A stretch of DNA of 45,723 bases from the NCBI GenBank assembly GCA_004210805.1, contig SDXZ01000003.1, forward strand, positions 1-45,723, written 5' to 3'. Made by a program: the position numbers and the translations under genes. This document shows positions 17,664 through 27,250 of this stretch, one piece after another. Positions within the stretch are counted from its first letter, which is position 1. The number at the start of each line of letters is the position of its first letter. The stretch comes from Acidovorax sp. (GTDB lineage: Bacteria > Pseudomonadota > Gammaproteobacteria > Burkholderiales > Burkholderiaceae_C). The notes beneath the pieces were generated by a model, which saw only the letters and a list, made by a program, of their open reading frames with translations, was not told the DNA's origin and ran no database searches.

Positions 17664-20600
17664 ATGCCGCCGTGGAACGACGCCGCCCCCGTGCGCGAGG
17701 AACTGTTCGGGATAGAGCGGCTGGAGCAGCATGCCCGCACGCTGGCTGTGGCGCAGCAAATAAGCTCCAAGCCCCTGGCTGTGCCCTCTTTGCACCGGCG
17801 CCTGCGCGCCAATGCCAGCCAGTTGCTTGCCGCGTACCGCGCCAGCGCCGCCGAGTTGGCATCGGGATCCAGCGTGGTGCCCGCCGCCGACTGGCTGCTG
17901 GACAACTACCACGTGGTGGAAGAGCAGATCCGCGAGATTCGCGTGGACCTGCCCCCGGGTTACTACCGGCAGTTGCCCAAGCTGGCGCAGGGGCCGTTTG
18001 CCGGCTACCCACGCGTTTTGGGCATTGCCTGGGCCTTTGTCGCCCATACCGACAGTTACTTCGATCCGCTGGCGTTGCGCCGCTTCATCGCGGCCTACCA
18101 GGAGGTGCAACCGCTGATGATCAGCGAGCTGTGGGCGGTGGCCATCACCTTGCGCATCGTGCTGGTGGAAAACCTGCGCCGGCTGGCGGACCAGATCACG
18201 GCCGGCCGGGCCGACCGCGCCGATGCCCAGGCGCTGGCCGACCGCCTGCTCGCGTCGGGCAGCGCCTACTCGGCCCTGGTGGGCGACATCGGCACACGCG
18301 CCCACGGCCCGCTGTCGGAGCTGTTTGCCGCGCAGTTGGCCAAGCGGCTGCGCGACCAGGATCCACGCACCACCCCGGCGCTGCAGTGGCTGGAAGAGCG
18401 GCTCGAGCTGCAGGGCACCAGCGTGGGCCTGGTGATCGAACACTCGCAGCAGCGCCAAGGCGCATCGAACGTCAGCGTGCGCAACGTGATCACCAGCATG
18501 CGCCTGATGTCCGACATCGACTGGGCCGACCTGGTCGAGGGCATGAGCCTAGTGGACACGCGCCTGCGTGAGAGCAGCGGCTTTGCGGCGATGGACTTTG
18601 CCACGCGCAACCTCTACCGGAATGCCATCGAACAACTGGCGCGCGGCTCGTCCCTGTCCGAACTGGCGATTGCGGAACAGGCCCTGGCCAGCGCGCAAGC
18701 CGCAGCGGCCGCCCAAGGCACCGGGGCCACCCCCGCGCGCACTACCGACCCTGGCTACCACCTGGTGGCCGAGGGCCGGCCCGCGCTGGAGCAGGCCATC
18801 GGCTTCGAGCCGCCCTGGGGCTTTCGCTTCAACCGCTGGCAGGTGGGCCTGGGCGTACGCGGCTACATTGCCGCCATCATGGGCCTGGCGCTGTTGCTGC
18901 TGGGTGCGGCCCTGTGGTGGGCCGGCATGCACGGCACGCACCCGGGCTGGCTGGTGGCGCTGGCACTGGCCGGCTTTCTGCCCGCCACCGAGGTGGCGAG
19001 CGTGCTCGTCAACCGGCGCGTCACCCGGCGCTTCGGCGCAGTAGGGTTGCCGGGCCTGGCGCTCGATGACGGCGTGCCTACCCACCTGCGCACCCTGGTG
19101 GTGGTGCCCACGCTGCTGACCAGCGAGGCCGACCTGCGCGCCCACATCGAGAGCCTGGAGGTGCACCACCTGGCGGGCGCGGGGGGCGACCTGTCGTTTG
19201 CACTGCTGTCCGACGGGCTCGATGCCGCCACCGAGGTCGTCGATAGCGACGCCCACCTGATCGCAGTGGCGCAGGAGGCAATCGCCGCGCTGAACCTGCG
19301 ACACGGCCCGGCGCCGGGCGGCAAGCGCTTTTACCTGCTGCACCGGCACCGCCGCTTCAATGCCGGCGAGAACTGCTTCATGGGCTGGGAGCGCAAGCGC
19401 GGCAAGCTGCACGAGCTCAACCGCCTGCTGCGCGGCGCCACGGACACCAGCTTCATGGCGCTCGATGGCAAGGGGCAACCGGAAATCCTGCCCGGCGTGC
19501 GCTACGTCATCACGCTCGATGCCGACACGCGCCTGCCGCGCGATGCCGCGCTGCGCCTGATCGGCAAGATGGCCCACCCGCTGAACCAGCCCAGCTTCAG
19601 CCCGGCCGAGCAGCGCGTGGTGGGCGGCCATGCCATTTTGCAGCCGCGCGTGACGCCGGCACTGCCCATGGGGCTCGAAGGCTCGCTGTACCAGCGGCTG
19701 ACCTCGGGCCCCGGCGGCATGGACCCGTATGCGGCCGCGGTGTCGGACGTGTACCAGGACTTGTTTGGCGAGGGCTCGTACACCGGCAAGGGCATCTACG
19801 ACGTGGACGCCTTCGAAGCCGCGCTGGCCGGGCGCATTCCCGAGAACACGCTGCTCAGCCACGACCTGTTCGAGGGCGTGCTGGCGCGCGCCGGCCTGGC
19901 GTCGGACGTGGAGGTGGTCGAGGACTTTCCGGCCCGCTACGACGTGGCCGTGCAGCGCCAGCACCGCTGGACGCGCGGCGACTGGCAGCTGCTGCCCTGG
20001 CTGCTGGGCCGGCGCCACCAGGGCACCCCCTTGCCCGCCCTGGGCCGCTGGAAGATGCTGGACAACCTGCGCCGCTCGCTGCTGGCCCCGGCCGGCCTGC
20101 TGACCCTGGTGCTGTGCTGCTGGCTGCCGTGGCCGCAGGCGCCCTGGGGCGTGCTGCTGGTGCTGGCGGCACTGGGCGTGCCGGCCTTTTTGCCCGGGAT
20201 GGCCGAGCTGTGGGCCAGCCGCCCCGGCATCCGCGTGGCCAGCCACCTGCGCCTGCTGGCCTCGGACTTCCGCGTGGCGGTGCTGCAGACCGTGGCCGCC
20301 ATCGCGCTGCTGCCCGACCATGCCTGGCGCGCGGTGGACGCCATCGTGCGCGCCCTGGTGCGGCTGTACGCCACGCACCGGCAGATGCTGGAGTGGAAGA
20401 CCGCCGCGCAGTCGGCCACCAAACCGCGCCCGGGGCCTGCGGGCTTCTACCGGCTGATGGCCGGCGGCCTGCTGCTGGCCACGGTGCTGGCGGCCGGCAC
20501 TGCCGCGCTGGCACCGGCATCGCGGCCCCTGGTGCTGCCGCTGCTGGCCTTGTGGCTGGCGGCGCCGGCCCTGGCCTGGCGCTCGAGCCGGCGCTCCGTG

Positions 20601-23600
20601 CCCGCGCCGCAGAGCGCGCCCGCCCTGGACAACGCCCTGGTGCTGCGGCGCATCGCGCGGCGCACCTGGCGCTTTTTCGAGACCTTCGTCACCGCGGCCG
20701 AGCACCACCTGCCGCCCGACAACTTCCAGGAAGACCCCAAGCCCGTGGTGGCGCGCCGCACCTCGCCCACCAACATGGGGCTGTACCTGCTGTCGGCCGT
20801 TGCGGCGCGCGATTTCGGCTGGGCCGGTGCCGCGCAGACCGCCGACCGGCTGGAGGCCACGCTGGCCAGCATGGGCGCGCTGGCGCGCCACCGGGGCCAT
20901 TTCTACAACTGGTACGACACGGGCACGGCGCAGGTGCTGGCGCCGCCCTACGTGTCGTCGGTGGACAGCGGCAACCTGGCCGGCCACCTGATCGCGCTGG
21001 CCAATGCCTGCGAGGGCTGGGTGCGCGCGCCGCTGCCCGCGACCTGGGTGGCAGGGCTGGGCGATGCCCTGGCGCTGGCGCGCGAGGCGGTGCAGGGCGT
21101 GCCTGCGGCGCAGGGCGCACAGGGCCGGCGGCTGCTGGCCCTGCTGGCCGAGATCGACACCGCGGTGGCGGGTGGTGGCGTGGAGATGGGCCTGCCCGCC
21201 CTGCAGCGCCTGGCCGACAAGGCGCTGAAGGAGGCGCAGGACATCGCGGTGCCGGCAGGCAGCGGTGGGGATGGTGAGGGCGATGCACTGCTGTTCTGGA
21301 CTGCGGCCGCGCGCGCGCGGGTCATCGAGCAGGGGCGCGACCTGCTGCCTACTGGCGAGGGACTTCCCACGCTCGACGCCCGCTGGCAATCGCTGGCCGA
21401 CACCGCGCGCGCGCTGGCGCTGGGCATGGACTTCGCCTTTCTGCTCGACCCCGAGCGCAAGCTGCTGTCCATCGGCTATGCGGCGGTGGAGAACCGGCTC
21501 GACGCCAACTGCTACGACCTGCTGGCCTCCGAGGCGCGGCTGGCCAGCCTGTTCGCCATCGCCAAGGGCGACGTGGAGACGCGCCACTGGTTCCGCCTGG
21601 GGCGCACGGCGATCCCGGTGGGCAAGGGCTCGGCGCTGGTGTCGTGGTCGGGCTCGATGTTCGAGTACCTGATGCCCTCGCTGGTAATGCGCGCGCCCGC
21701 GGGCAGTCTGCTGGAGCAGACCAATACGCTGGTGGTGCAGCGGCAGATGGCCTACGGCGCGCAGCAGGGCATACCGTGGGGCATCTCCGAATCAGCCTAC
21801 AACGCACGCGACCTGGAGTTCACCTACCAGTACTCCAACTTCGGCGTGCCGGGCCTGGGGCTCAAGCGCGGGTTGGCCGAGAACCTGGTGATCGCCCCCT
21901 ACGCCACCGGCCTGGCGTGCATGGTGGATGCCACCGCAGCGGGCCACAACTTCGCGCGCCTGGCGCAGCTCGGCGCCCTGGGGCAGCACGGCTTCTACGA
22001 GGCGCTGGACTTCACCCGCAGCCGCCTGCCCGAGGGGCAGGCCGTGGCCATCGTGCGCAACTACATGGCGCACCACCAGGGCATGACCATCGTGGCCATT
22101 GCCAACACCTTGCACGACGGGCAGATGCGCGAGCGCTTTCACCGCGAGCCCATGGTGCAGGCCTGCGAGCTGCTGCTGCAGGAGCGCATGCCGCGCCTGG
22201 TGGCCGTGGCCCACCCGCGCGCCGAAGAAACGCAGACCGGCCCTGCCGACGTGCGCGACGACCTGCATGCCGTGCGGCGCATGGGCGCGCCGGGCGCGGG
22301 TGCACCGGCCACGCACCTGCTGTCCAACGGGCGCTATGCCGTCATGCTCACGGCGGCCGGCACCGGCTACAGCCGCTGGCGCGACCTGGCCGTGACCCGC
22401 TGGCGCGAGGACGCCGCCAGCGAGGACTGGGGCACGCATGTCTACCTGCGCGATGCGCACAGCGGCCGCACCTGGTCCGCGGCGGCGGAGCCCTCGGGGC
22501 GCGCGGCCGACCGCTACGAGGTGGCGTTTGCCGAGGACCATGCGGCCTTCACGCGCCACGACGGCAGCATGACCACCACCACCGAGGTGATCGTGTCGGC
22601 CGAGGCCGATGGCGAGGTGCGCCAGGTCACCCTGGTCAATACCGGCCCGCGTGCGCGCGAGATCGACCTGACCTCGTATGCCGAGCTGGTGCTGGCCACG
22701 CCCGCGGCCGACAACGCCCACCCCGCGTTCTCCAAGATGTTCGTGCAGACCGAGTACCTGCCCGAGTTCGGCGCGCTGCTGGCCACGCGCCGTGCACGCA
22801 GCCCGGGCGAGGCGGGGGTGTGGGCCGCGCACTTTGCGGTGGTGGAGGGCACGGTGATCGCCCCGGCGCAGTACGAGACCGACCGGGGCCTGTTCCTGGG
22901 CCGGGGCCGCACGGCGCGCAATGCGCTGGCGGTGCATGGCGGCGGCGCGCTGTCCAACACCGTGGGCACGGTGCTGGACCCGGTGTTCGCGCTGCGCCAG
23001 CGCGTGCGCATCGCGCCGGGCCAGATGGCCCGCGTGGCCTTCTGGACGCTGGTGGCGCCCACGCGCGAGGCGCTGCTCGACCTGCTGGACCAGCACCACG
23101 ACCGCAGCGCCTTCGAGCGCGCGCGCACCCTGGCCTGGACCCAGGCCCAGGTGCAGTTGCGCCACATCGGCATCGACGCCGACGCGGCGGCGGACTTTCA
23201 GCGCCTGGCGGCGCCCATCCTGTATGCGGACGCACGCTTTCGCGCACCGGCCGATGCCATCGCGCGCGGGGCAGGGCCGCAGTCGGGCCTGTGGCAGCAT
23301 GGCATTTCGGGCGACCTGCCCATCGTGCTGCTGCGCATCGACGACATCGAGGACATCGCCCAGCTGCACCAGCTGCTGCAGGCGCACGAGTACTGGCGCA
23401 TGAAGCGCCTGGGGGTGGACCTGGTGGTCGTCAACGAGCGGGCATCGTCGTACGTGCAGGACCTGCAGATCGCCATCGAGACCGCCGTGCGCAGCAGCCA
23501 GTCGCGGCCGCGGCTGGGCGAGTCGCTGGCGCACGGCGTGGTGCACACACTGCGTGCCGACCTCATGGATGCGACTTCACGCGCACTGCTGCAGTCCATC

Positions 23601-26174
23601 GCCCGCGTGGCGCTGGTGGCGCGGCGCGGCCCCATCGCCCAGCAATTGGCACTGATGCCCGCCGAGATACCCGAGGCGATGGCCAGGCCGGCGCCTGTGC
23701 AGGTGTCGCAGCCGCAGTACGAACCGGCGCCCGTGCCGGACACGGCCGGGCTCGAGTTTTTCAACGGCCTGGGCGGCTTCGACAAGGATGGCACGGAATA
23801 CGTGACCATCCTGCGCGACGGGGCCACCACGCCCGCGCCGTGGATCAACGTGATCGCCAACCCGGCCTTCGGCTTTCAGGTGTCGGCCGACGGCAGCGGC
23901 TACACCTGGGCCGGCAACAGCCGCGAGAACCAGCTCACGCCCTGGTCCAACGACCCGGTGAGCGACCCGGCGGGCGAGGCCTTCATCGTGCGCGACGATG
24001 CCAGCGGCCAGCTGTGGGGCCCCACCGCGCAGCCCATGCGCGGCAACGGGGCCTACACGGCACGCCATGGCCATGGCTACAGCCGCTTTCTGCACGAGGC
24101 CCACGGCATCGCGCTGGAGCTGCTGCAGTTCGTTCCCATCGCCGACCCGGTCAAGGTCTCGCGCCTGACCCTGCACAACCGCACGGCGCAGACGCGGCAG
24201 ATCACGGTGACGCTGTATGCCGAGTGGGTACTGGGCACCTCGCGCGGGGCATCGGCCCCGTTCATCCTGGCGGAGCGCGATGCGGACAGCGGCGTGCTGC
24301 TGGCGCGCAACCCCTGGAGCACGGCGTTTGCCGGCCGGGTGGCCTTTGCCGACCTGGGCGGGCAGCAGACCGCCTGGACGAGCGACCGCACGGAGTTCCT
24401 GGGGCGGCACGGCAGCCTGGCGGATCCTGCTGCGCTGAGGGGCAACGCAACGCTGTCTGGCGGCGGCGCTGCGGGGTGCGACCCCTGCGCGGCGCTGCAG
24501 TGCACGCTCACGCTGCAGCCCGGGGAGACCCGGGAGGTGACGGGCTTCATCGGCCAATGCGCATCGGCCGCAGAGAGCCTGGCCCTGGTGGCGCGCTACC
24601 GCCTGCTCGACGTGGATGCGCTGCTGCAGGAGGTGTCGCGCCATTGGCGCAGCCTGCTGGGCGCCGTGCAGGTGCGCACGCCCGACCGTGCCATGGACAT
24701 CATGCTCAACGGCTGGCTGCTGTACCAGACGCAGGCCTGCCGCATCTGGGCCCGGTCGGCCTTCTACCAGGCCAGCGGGGCCTACGGCTTTCGCGACCAG
24801 TTGCAGGACGGCATGGCCCTGGCGTTTGCGCGCCCCGAGGAGACGCGCGCCCACCTGCTGCGCGCCGCGGGCCGGCAGTTTGCCGAAGGCGACGTGCAGC
24901 ACTGGTGGCTGCCGCACTCGGGGCAGGGCGTGCGCACGCGCATCTCGGACGACCGGGTGTGGCTGGCGTTTGCCACCGCCAGCTATGTGCAGGTGTCGGG
25001 CGACGCGGCGGTGCTGGACGAGGCCGTGCCCTTCCTGGACGGCCCGCCACTGCAGTCCGGTGAGCACGATGCGTTCTTCCAGCCCATGCTGGCCGACGCA
25101 TCGGCCACCTTGTTCGAGCACTGCGCGCTGGCGCTGGACCAGACCATGGAACTGACCGGTGACCTGGGCCTGCCGCTCATGGGCACCGGCGACTGGAACG
25201 ACGGCATGAACCGCGTGGGCCAGGAGGGCCGGGGCCAGAGCGTGTGGCTGGGCTGGCTGCTGGTGCGCACGGTGGCGTTGATGGCGCCGCTGGCCGACGC
25301 CCGCGACCCGGGCCGCGCGGCGCGCTGGCGCGCGCATGCCGAATCGGTGCGCTCTGCGCTGGAGCGCGAGGCCTGGGACGGCGCCTGGTACCGGCGTGCG
25401 ACCTTCGACGACGGCACCTGGCTGGGCACGCACAACGGGCAGGAATGCCGCATCGATTCCATCGCGCAATCGTGGGCGGTGCTCTCGGGCGCCGCTGACC
25501 CAGCGCGGGCTTTGATCGCGATGGCCTCGCTGGGCGACAAGCTGGTGCTGCCGCAGGAGGGCTTGGCCCTGCTGTTCACCCCGCCGTTCGATCAGACGCC
25601 ACACGACCCCGGGTATATCAAAGGCTACCCGCCCGGCCTGCGCGAGAACGGCGGGCAGTACAGCCATGCGGCCATGTGGGCCATCATGGCCCGGGCCCAA
25701 CTGCGCAATGACTCGCAGGCCGGCACCCGGGCCCACGCGCTGTTTGCGCTGGTCAATCCTATCCACCATGCGCGCACGCCCACAGAAGTGGCGCGCTACC
25801 GGGTGGAGCCGTATGTGGTCGCGGCCGACGTCTATTCGGTGGCACCGCACACCGGGCGTGGCGGCTGGACCTGGTACACCGGAGCCGCAGGCTGGATGTA
25901 CCGCGCAGGGGTGGAAAGCATCCTGGGCATACGGCGCGAGGGGCAGGTGCTGGTGATCGACCCTTGCATTCCCACCCATTGGCCAGGTTTCGAAGCCAGC
26001 ATCGCCCTCGGCGACGCGCACTACAGCATCACGGTAACCGCCACCGATGCGCCAGGACGCAGAGTTCTATCGGCAACTTTGGACAATGCCCCCTTCGGCA
26101 GCGATGGCGGCCCGCTGCGCATTCCCATCAGTTCGGGGACGCATGAATTGCAGCTGGTGCTGCAGGCAGCCTGA
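17664..26174 (+). CDS. ndvB: Cyclic beta-glucan synthase (NdvB/ChvB type, GT84-GH94)
   Basis: A giant inner-membrane enzyme of 2,836 residues, nearly the length of rhizobial NdvB and Agrobacterium ChvB. It is expected to start, elongate and cyclise beta-1,2-glucan from UDP-glucose and release it to the periplasm, where such glucans serve osmoadaptation and host interaction. The glycosyltransferase part has DADTRLP at about 618-624 and the QxxRW-type motif QRQHRWTRGDW at about 764-774, flanked by membrane segments near 400-450, 800-850 and 925-970. The middle is a glycoamylase-like and carbohydrate-binding region. The C-terminal GH94 phosphorylase-type domain, which sets ring size, has DWNDGMN (2510-2516), whose second Asp is the family's general acid. 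The ATG at 17664 has GAGG upstream; a TTG at 17625 is an alternative. No glucan exporter gene (NdvA) adjoins it. Confidence 0.94.
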   Translation: MPPWNDAAPVREELFGIERLEQHARTLAVAQQISSKPLAVPSLHRRLRANASQLLAAYRASAAELASGSSVVPAADWLLDNYHVVEEQIREIRVDLPPGYYRQLPKLAQGPFAGYPRVLGIAWAFVAHTDSYFDPLALRRFIAAYQEVQPLMISELWAVAITLRIVLVENLRRLADQITAGRADRADAQALADRLLASGSAYSALVGDIGTRAHGPLSELFAAQLAKRLRDQDPRTTPALQWLEERLELQGTSVGLVIEHSQQRQGASNVSVRNVITSMRLMSDIDWADLVEGMSLVDTRLRESSGFAAMDFATRNLYRNAIEQLARGSSLSELAIAEQALASAQAAAAAQGTGATPARTTDPGYHLVAEGRPALEQAIGFEPPWGFRFNRWQVGLGVRGYIAAIMGLALLLLGAALWWAGMHGTHPGWLVALALAGFLPATEVASVLVNRRVTRRFGAVGLPGLALDDGVPTHLRTLVVVPTLLTSEADLRAHIESLEVHHLAGAGGDLSFALLSDGLDAATEVVDSDAHLIAVAQEAIAALNLRHGPAPGGKRFYLLHRHRRFNAGENCFMGWERKRGKLHELNRLLRGATDTSFMALDGKGQPEILPGVRYVITLDADTRLPRDAALRLIGKMAHPLNQPSFSPAEQRVVGGHAILQPRVTPALPMGLEGSLYQRLTSGPGGMDPYAAAVSDVYQDLFGEGSYTGKGIYDVDAFEAALAGRIPENTLLSHDLFEGVLARAGLASDVEVVEDFPARYDVAVQRQHRWTRGDWQLLPWLLGRRHQGTPLPALGRWKMLDNLRRSLLAPAGLLTLVLCCWLPWPQAPWGVLLVLAALGVPAFLPGMAELWASRPGIRVASHLRLLASDFRVAVLQTVAAIALLPDHAWRAVDAIVRALVRLYATHRQMLEWKTAAQSATKPRPGPAGFYRLMAGGLLLATVLAAGTAALAPASRPLVLPLLALWLAAPALAWRSSRRSVPAPQSAPALDNALVLRRIARRTWRFFETFVTAAEHHLPPDNFQEDPKPVVARRTSPTNMGLYLLSAVAARDFGWAGAAQTADRLEATLASMGALARHRGHFYNWYDTGTAQVLAPPYVSSVDSGNLAGHLIALANACEGWVRAPLPATWVAGLGDALALAREAVQGVPAAQGAQGRRLLALLAEIDTAVAGGGVEMGLPALQRLADKALKEAQDIAVPAGSGGDGEGDALLFWTAAARARVIEQGRDLLPTGEGLPTLDARWQSLADTARALALGMDFAFLLDPERKLLSIGYAAVENRLDANCYDLLASEARLASLFAIAKGDVETRHWFRLGRTAIPVGKGSALVSWSGSMFEYLMPSLVMRAPAGSLLEQTNTLVVQRQMAYGAQQGIPWGISESAYNARDLEFTYQYSNFGVPGLGLKRGLAENLVIAPYATGLACMVDATAAGHNFARLAQLGALGQHGFYEALDFTRSRLPEGQAVAIVRNYMAHHQGMTIVAIANTLHDGQMRERFHREPMVQACELLLQERMPRLVAVAHPRAEETQTGPADVRDDLHAVRRMGAPGAGAPATHLLSNGRYAVMLTAAGTGYSRWRDLAVTRWREDAASEDWGTHVYLRDAHSGRTWSAAAEPSGRAADRYEVAFAEDHAAFTRHDGSMTTTTEVIVSAEADGEVRQVTLVNTGPRAREIDLTSYAELVLATPAADNAHPAFSKMFVQTEYLPEFGALLATRRARSPGEAGVWAAHFAVVEGTVIAPAQYETDRGLFLGRGRTARNALAVHGGGALSNTVGTVLDPVFALRQRVRIAPGQMARVAFWTLVAPTREALLDLLDQHHDRSAFERARTLAWTQAQVQLRHIGIDADAAADFQRLAAPILYADARFRAPADAIARGAGPQSGLWQHGISGDLPIVLLRIDDIEDIAQLHQLLQAHEYWRMKRLGVDLVVVNERASSYVQDLQIAIETAVRSSQSRPRLGESLAHGVVHTLRADLMDATSRALLQSIARVALVARRGPIAQQLALMPAEIPEAMARPAPVQVSQPQYEPAPVPDTAGLEFFNGLGGFDKDGTEYVTILRDGATTPAPWINVIANPAFGFQVSADGSGYTWAGNSRENQLTPWSNDPVSDPAGEAFIVRDDASGQLWGPTAQPMRGNGAYTARHGHGYSRFLHEAHGIALELLQFVPIADPVKVSRLTLHNRTAQTRQITVTLYAEWVLGTSRGASAPFILAERDADSGVLLARNPWSTAFAGRVAFADLGGQQTAWTSDRTEFLGRHGSLADPAALRGNATLSGGGAAGCDPCAALQCTLTLQPGETREVTGFIGQCASAAESLALVARYRLLDVDALLQEVSRHWRSLLGAVQVRTPDRAMDIMLNGWLLYQTQACRIWARSAFYQASGAYGFRDQLQDGMALAFARPEETRAHLLRAAGRQFAEGDVQHWWLPHSGQGVRTRISDDRVWLAFATASYVQVSGDAAVLDEAVPFLDGPPLQSGEHDAFFQPMLADASATLFEHCALALDQTMELTGDLGLPLMGTGDWNDGMNRVGQEGRGQSVWLGWLLVRTVALMAPLADARDPGRAARWRAHAESVRSALEREAWDGAWYRRATFDDGTWLGTHNGQECRIDSIAQSWAVLSGAADPARALIAMASLGDKLVLPQEGLALLFTPPFDQTPHDPGYIKGYPPGLRENGGQYSHAAMWAIMARAQLRNDSQAGTRAHALFALVNPIHHARTPTEVARYRVEPYVVAADVYSVAPHTGRGGWTWYTGAAGWMYRAGVESILGIRREGQVLVIDPCIPTHWPGFEASIALGDAHYSITVTATDAPGRRVLSATLDNAPFGSDGGPLRIPISSGTHELQLVLQAA

Positions 26175-26183
26175 GCGTTCTCT

Positions 26184-26221
26184 CTGGGTGGCCGAGGTGC
26201 GCCGCCACCTCGGAAACCCAG
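26184..26221. terminator. Two-tier hairpin between convergent glucan synthase and TSUP units
   Basis: CTGGGT (26184-26189) pairs with ACCCAG (26216-26221), and inside it CCGAGGTG (26192-26199) pairs with CACCTCGG (26206-26213) around a 6-base loop, separated by a 2x2 internal loop. It starts ten bases after the glucan synthase stop and can act for both converging transcripts, though it lacks a T tract. Confidence 0.65.
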
Positions 26222-26236
26222 CCCATGCCTGCGCAA

Positions 26237-26413
26237 TCAGCCCACCGTGAAAGTTCGGTGCGCCGCGAGAAGGGCAACGCGCGCTTCGTCCAGCACATCT
26301 ACCAGCTCGCTCAAGAGGAACTCGCCCGTGCCGGGCGAGATCGCGCGGTCCTGGACAACCAAGGCAAGGCGGTAAGCCCTCTCCAGCAGCGCAGCCAGGG
26401 GCAGCAGGTCCAT
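26237..26413 (-). CDS. Small protein of 58 residues, unknown function
   Basis: The start codon at 26413 is preceded by an excellent ribosome site (AGGAG, 7 bases away) and lies only 17 bases after the TSUP exporter stop, so it is probably translated from the same message. The product is mostly helical, acidic and leucine-rich (it opens MDLLPLAALLERAYRLAL) with no membrane segment or signal peptide. I recognise no family. It might be a regulator or accessory subunit of the exporter, but nothing in the sequence proves that. Confidence 0.6.
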   Translation of the reverse strand: MDLLPLAALLERAYRLALVVQDRAISPGTGEFLLSELVDVLDEARVALLAAHRTFTVG

Positions 26414-26430
26414 CGGGTTGCTCCTCGCGC

Positions 26431-27174
26431 TCAACCTGCCCGCACGAGGTTGGTCAACCCCAGCGCAATGAACACCAGGAACAGTGCCTTCTGAAACGAG
26501 GGCCCTGCGAGCCGGCCGCGCAAGGCCTCTCCTACCTTCAGCCCTGCGAAAGCGCCGACCAGTGCCAGGCACACAGCGATAGAGCCCGAGGCTGACCACC
26601 ATCCCGCGGAAGCTGATGCCTGCACCCGCACCGCCAGTGCCACCGTGGCGACGGTGAAGGAAAGGCCCAGCGCCTGCACCATCTGGTCCTTTTCGAGTCG
26701 CAGTGCCTGGAGGTACGGCACCCATGGGAGAACGAAGACGGCTGTCAACGCTGTGGCCGCCCCTGTGGTGGCACCGGCCACGGCACTCAGCCAGGGGCTG
26801 CGCGCCGAGAGGTCAGGCAGGACCGGACGCCAGAGCCCCCAGGCGCCGTAGGCGATGAGAATGGCCCCCAGCCACAGCCTGGCGATATCCGCCGATGCGG
26901 TGCTGCTCCATTCCGGCGCAGCAACGGTGACGATGAAGATCGCCACCCAGCCCGGCCACAAGCGCGTAGCCAGCATGCGCAGATGGGGACCCCGGCACTG
27001 CGCTACGTTGGTAGCCAGCGAGGGGACGACGAGCAATGCTGCCGCCTGCACCGGCACCATCCACAACCCGAGCAGGCTCATCGCGACGGTGGGCAGCCCC
27101 ATGCCAGTCACGCCCTTGACGCCGCCCGCCAGAACGAACACCGCCATCACCATCAGAAGTTGCCACAGATTCAT
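26431..27174 (-). CDS. TSUP family membrane exporter (TauE/SafE-like)
   Basis: A 247-residue inner-membrane protein from the ATG at 27174. It has about seven to eight hydrophobic segments and the two-repeat pattern of the family, with the glycine-rich GGVKGVTGMGLPTVAMSLL-type opening (the VKGxTGxGxP motif) and an internal counterpart around AGATTGAATALTAVFVLPW. Family members move sulfite, sulfoacetate or other small anions. It is followed at 17 bases by a 58-codon gene and is divergent from a LysR regulator 74 bases away, which probably controls it. Substrate unknown. Confidence 0.88.
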   Translation of the reverse strand: MNLWQLLMVMAVFVLAGGVKGVTGMGLPTVAMSLLGLWMVPVQAAALLVVPSLATNVAQCRGPHLRMLATRLWPGWVAIFIVTVAAPEWSSTASADIARLWLGAILIAYGAWGLWRPVLPDLSARSPWLSAVAGATTGAATALTAVFVLPWVPYLQALRLEKDQMVQALGLSFTVATVALAVRVQASASAGWWSASGSIAVCLALVGAFAGLKVGEALRGRLAGPSFQKALFLVFIALGLTNLVRAG

Positions 27175-27227
27175 GGACGTATGGTTCGGCCAAGACCGGC
27201 CGGTGTCCATCGCAATGCCGCGTAGCC

Positions 27228-27250
27228 ATCCTTCGGAAAATCCGTAGGAT
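27228..27250. promoter_or_regulatory. 23-bp near-perfect palindrome between the TSUP and LysR genes
   Basis: The sequence ATCCTTCGGA-AAA-TCCGTAGGAT is symmetric at all but one pair outside its centre. It lies in the 74-base gap between two divergent genes and ends inside the first candidate ATG of the LysR gene (27249). It is the best operator candidate for self-regulation and for control of the exporter. Confidence 0.6.

Noticed and set aside
21644..25063. A 1,139-codon plus-strand frame within the glucan synthase gene
   Set aside because: It is a +1 frame of a gene that is intact in its own frame and gives an Arg/Ala/Pro-rich product without domains.
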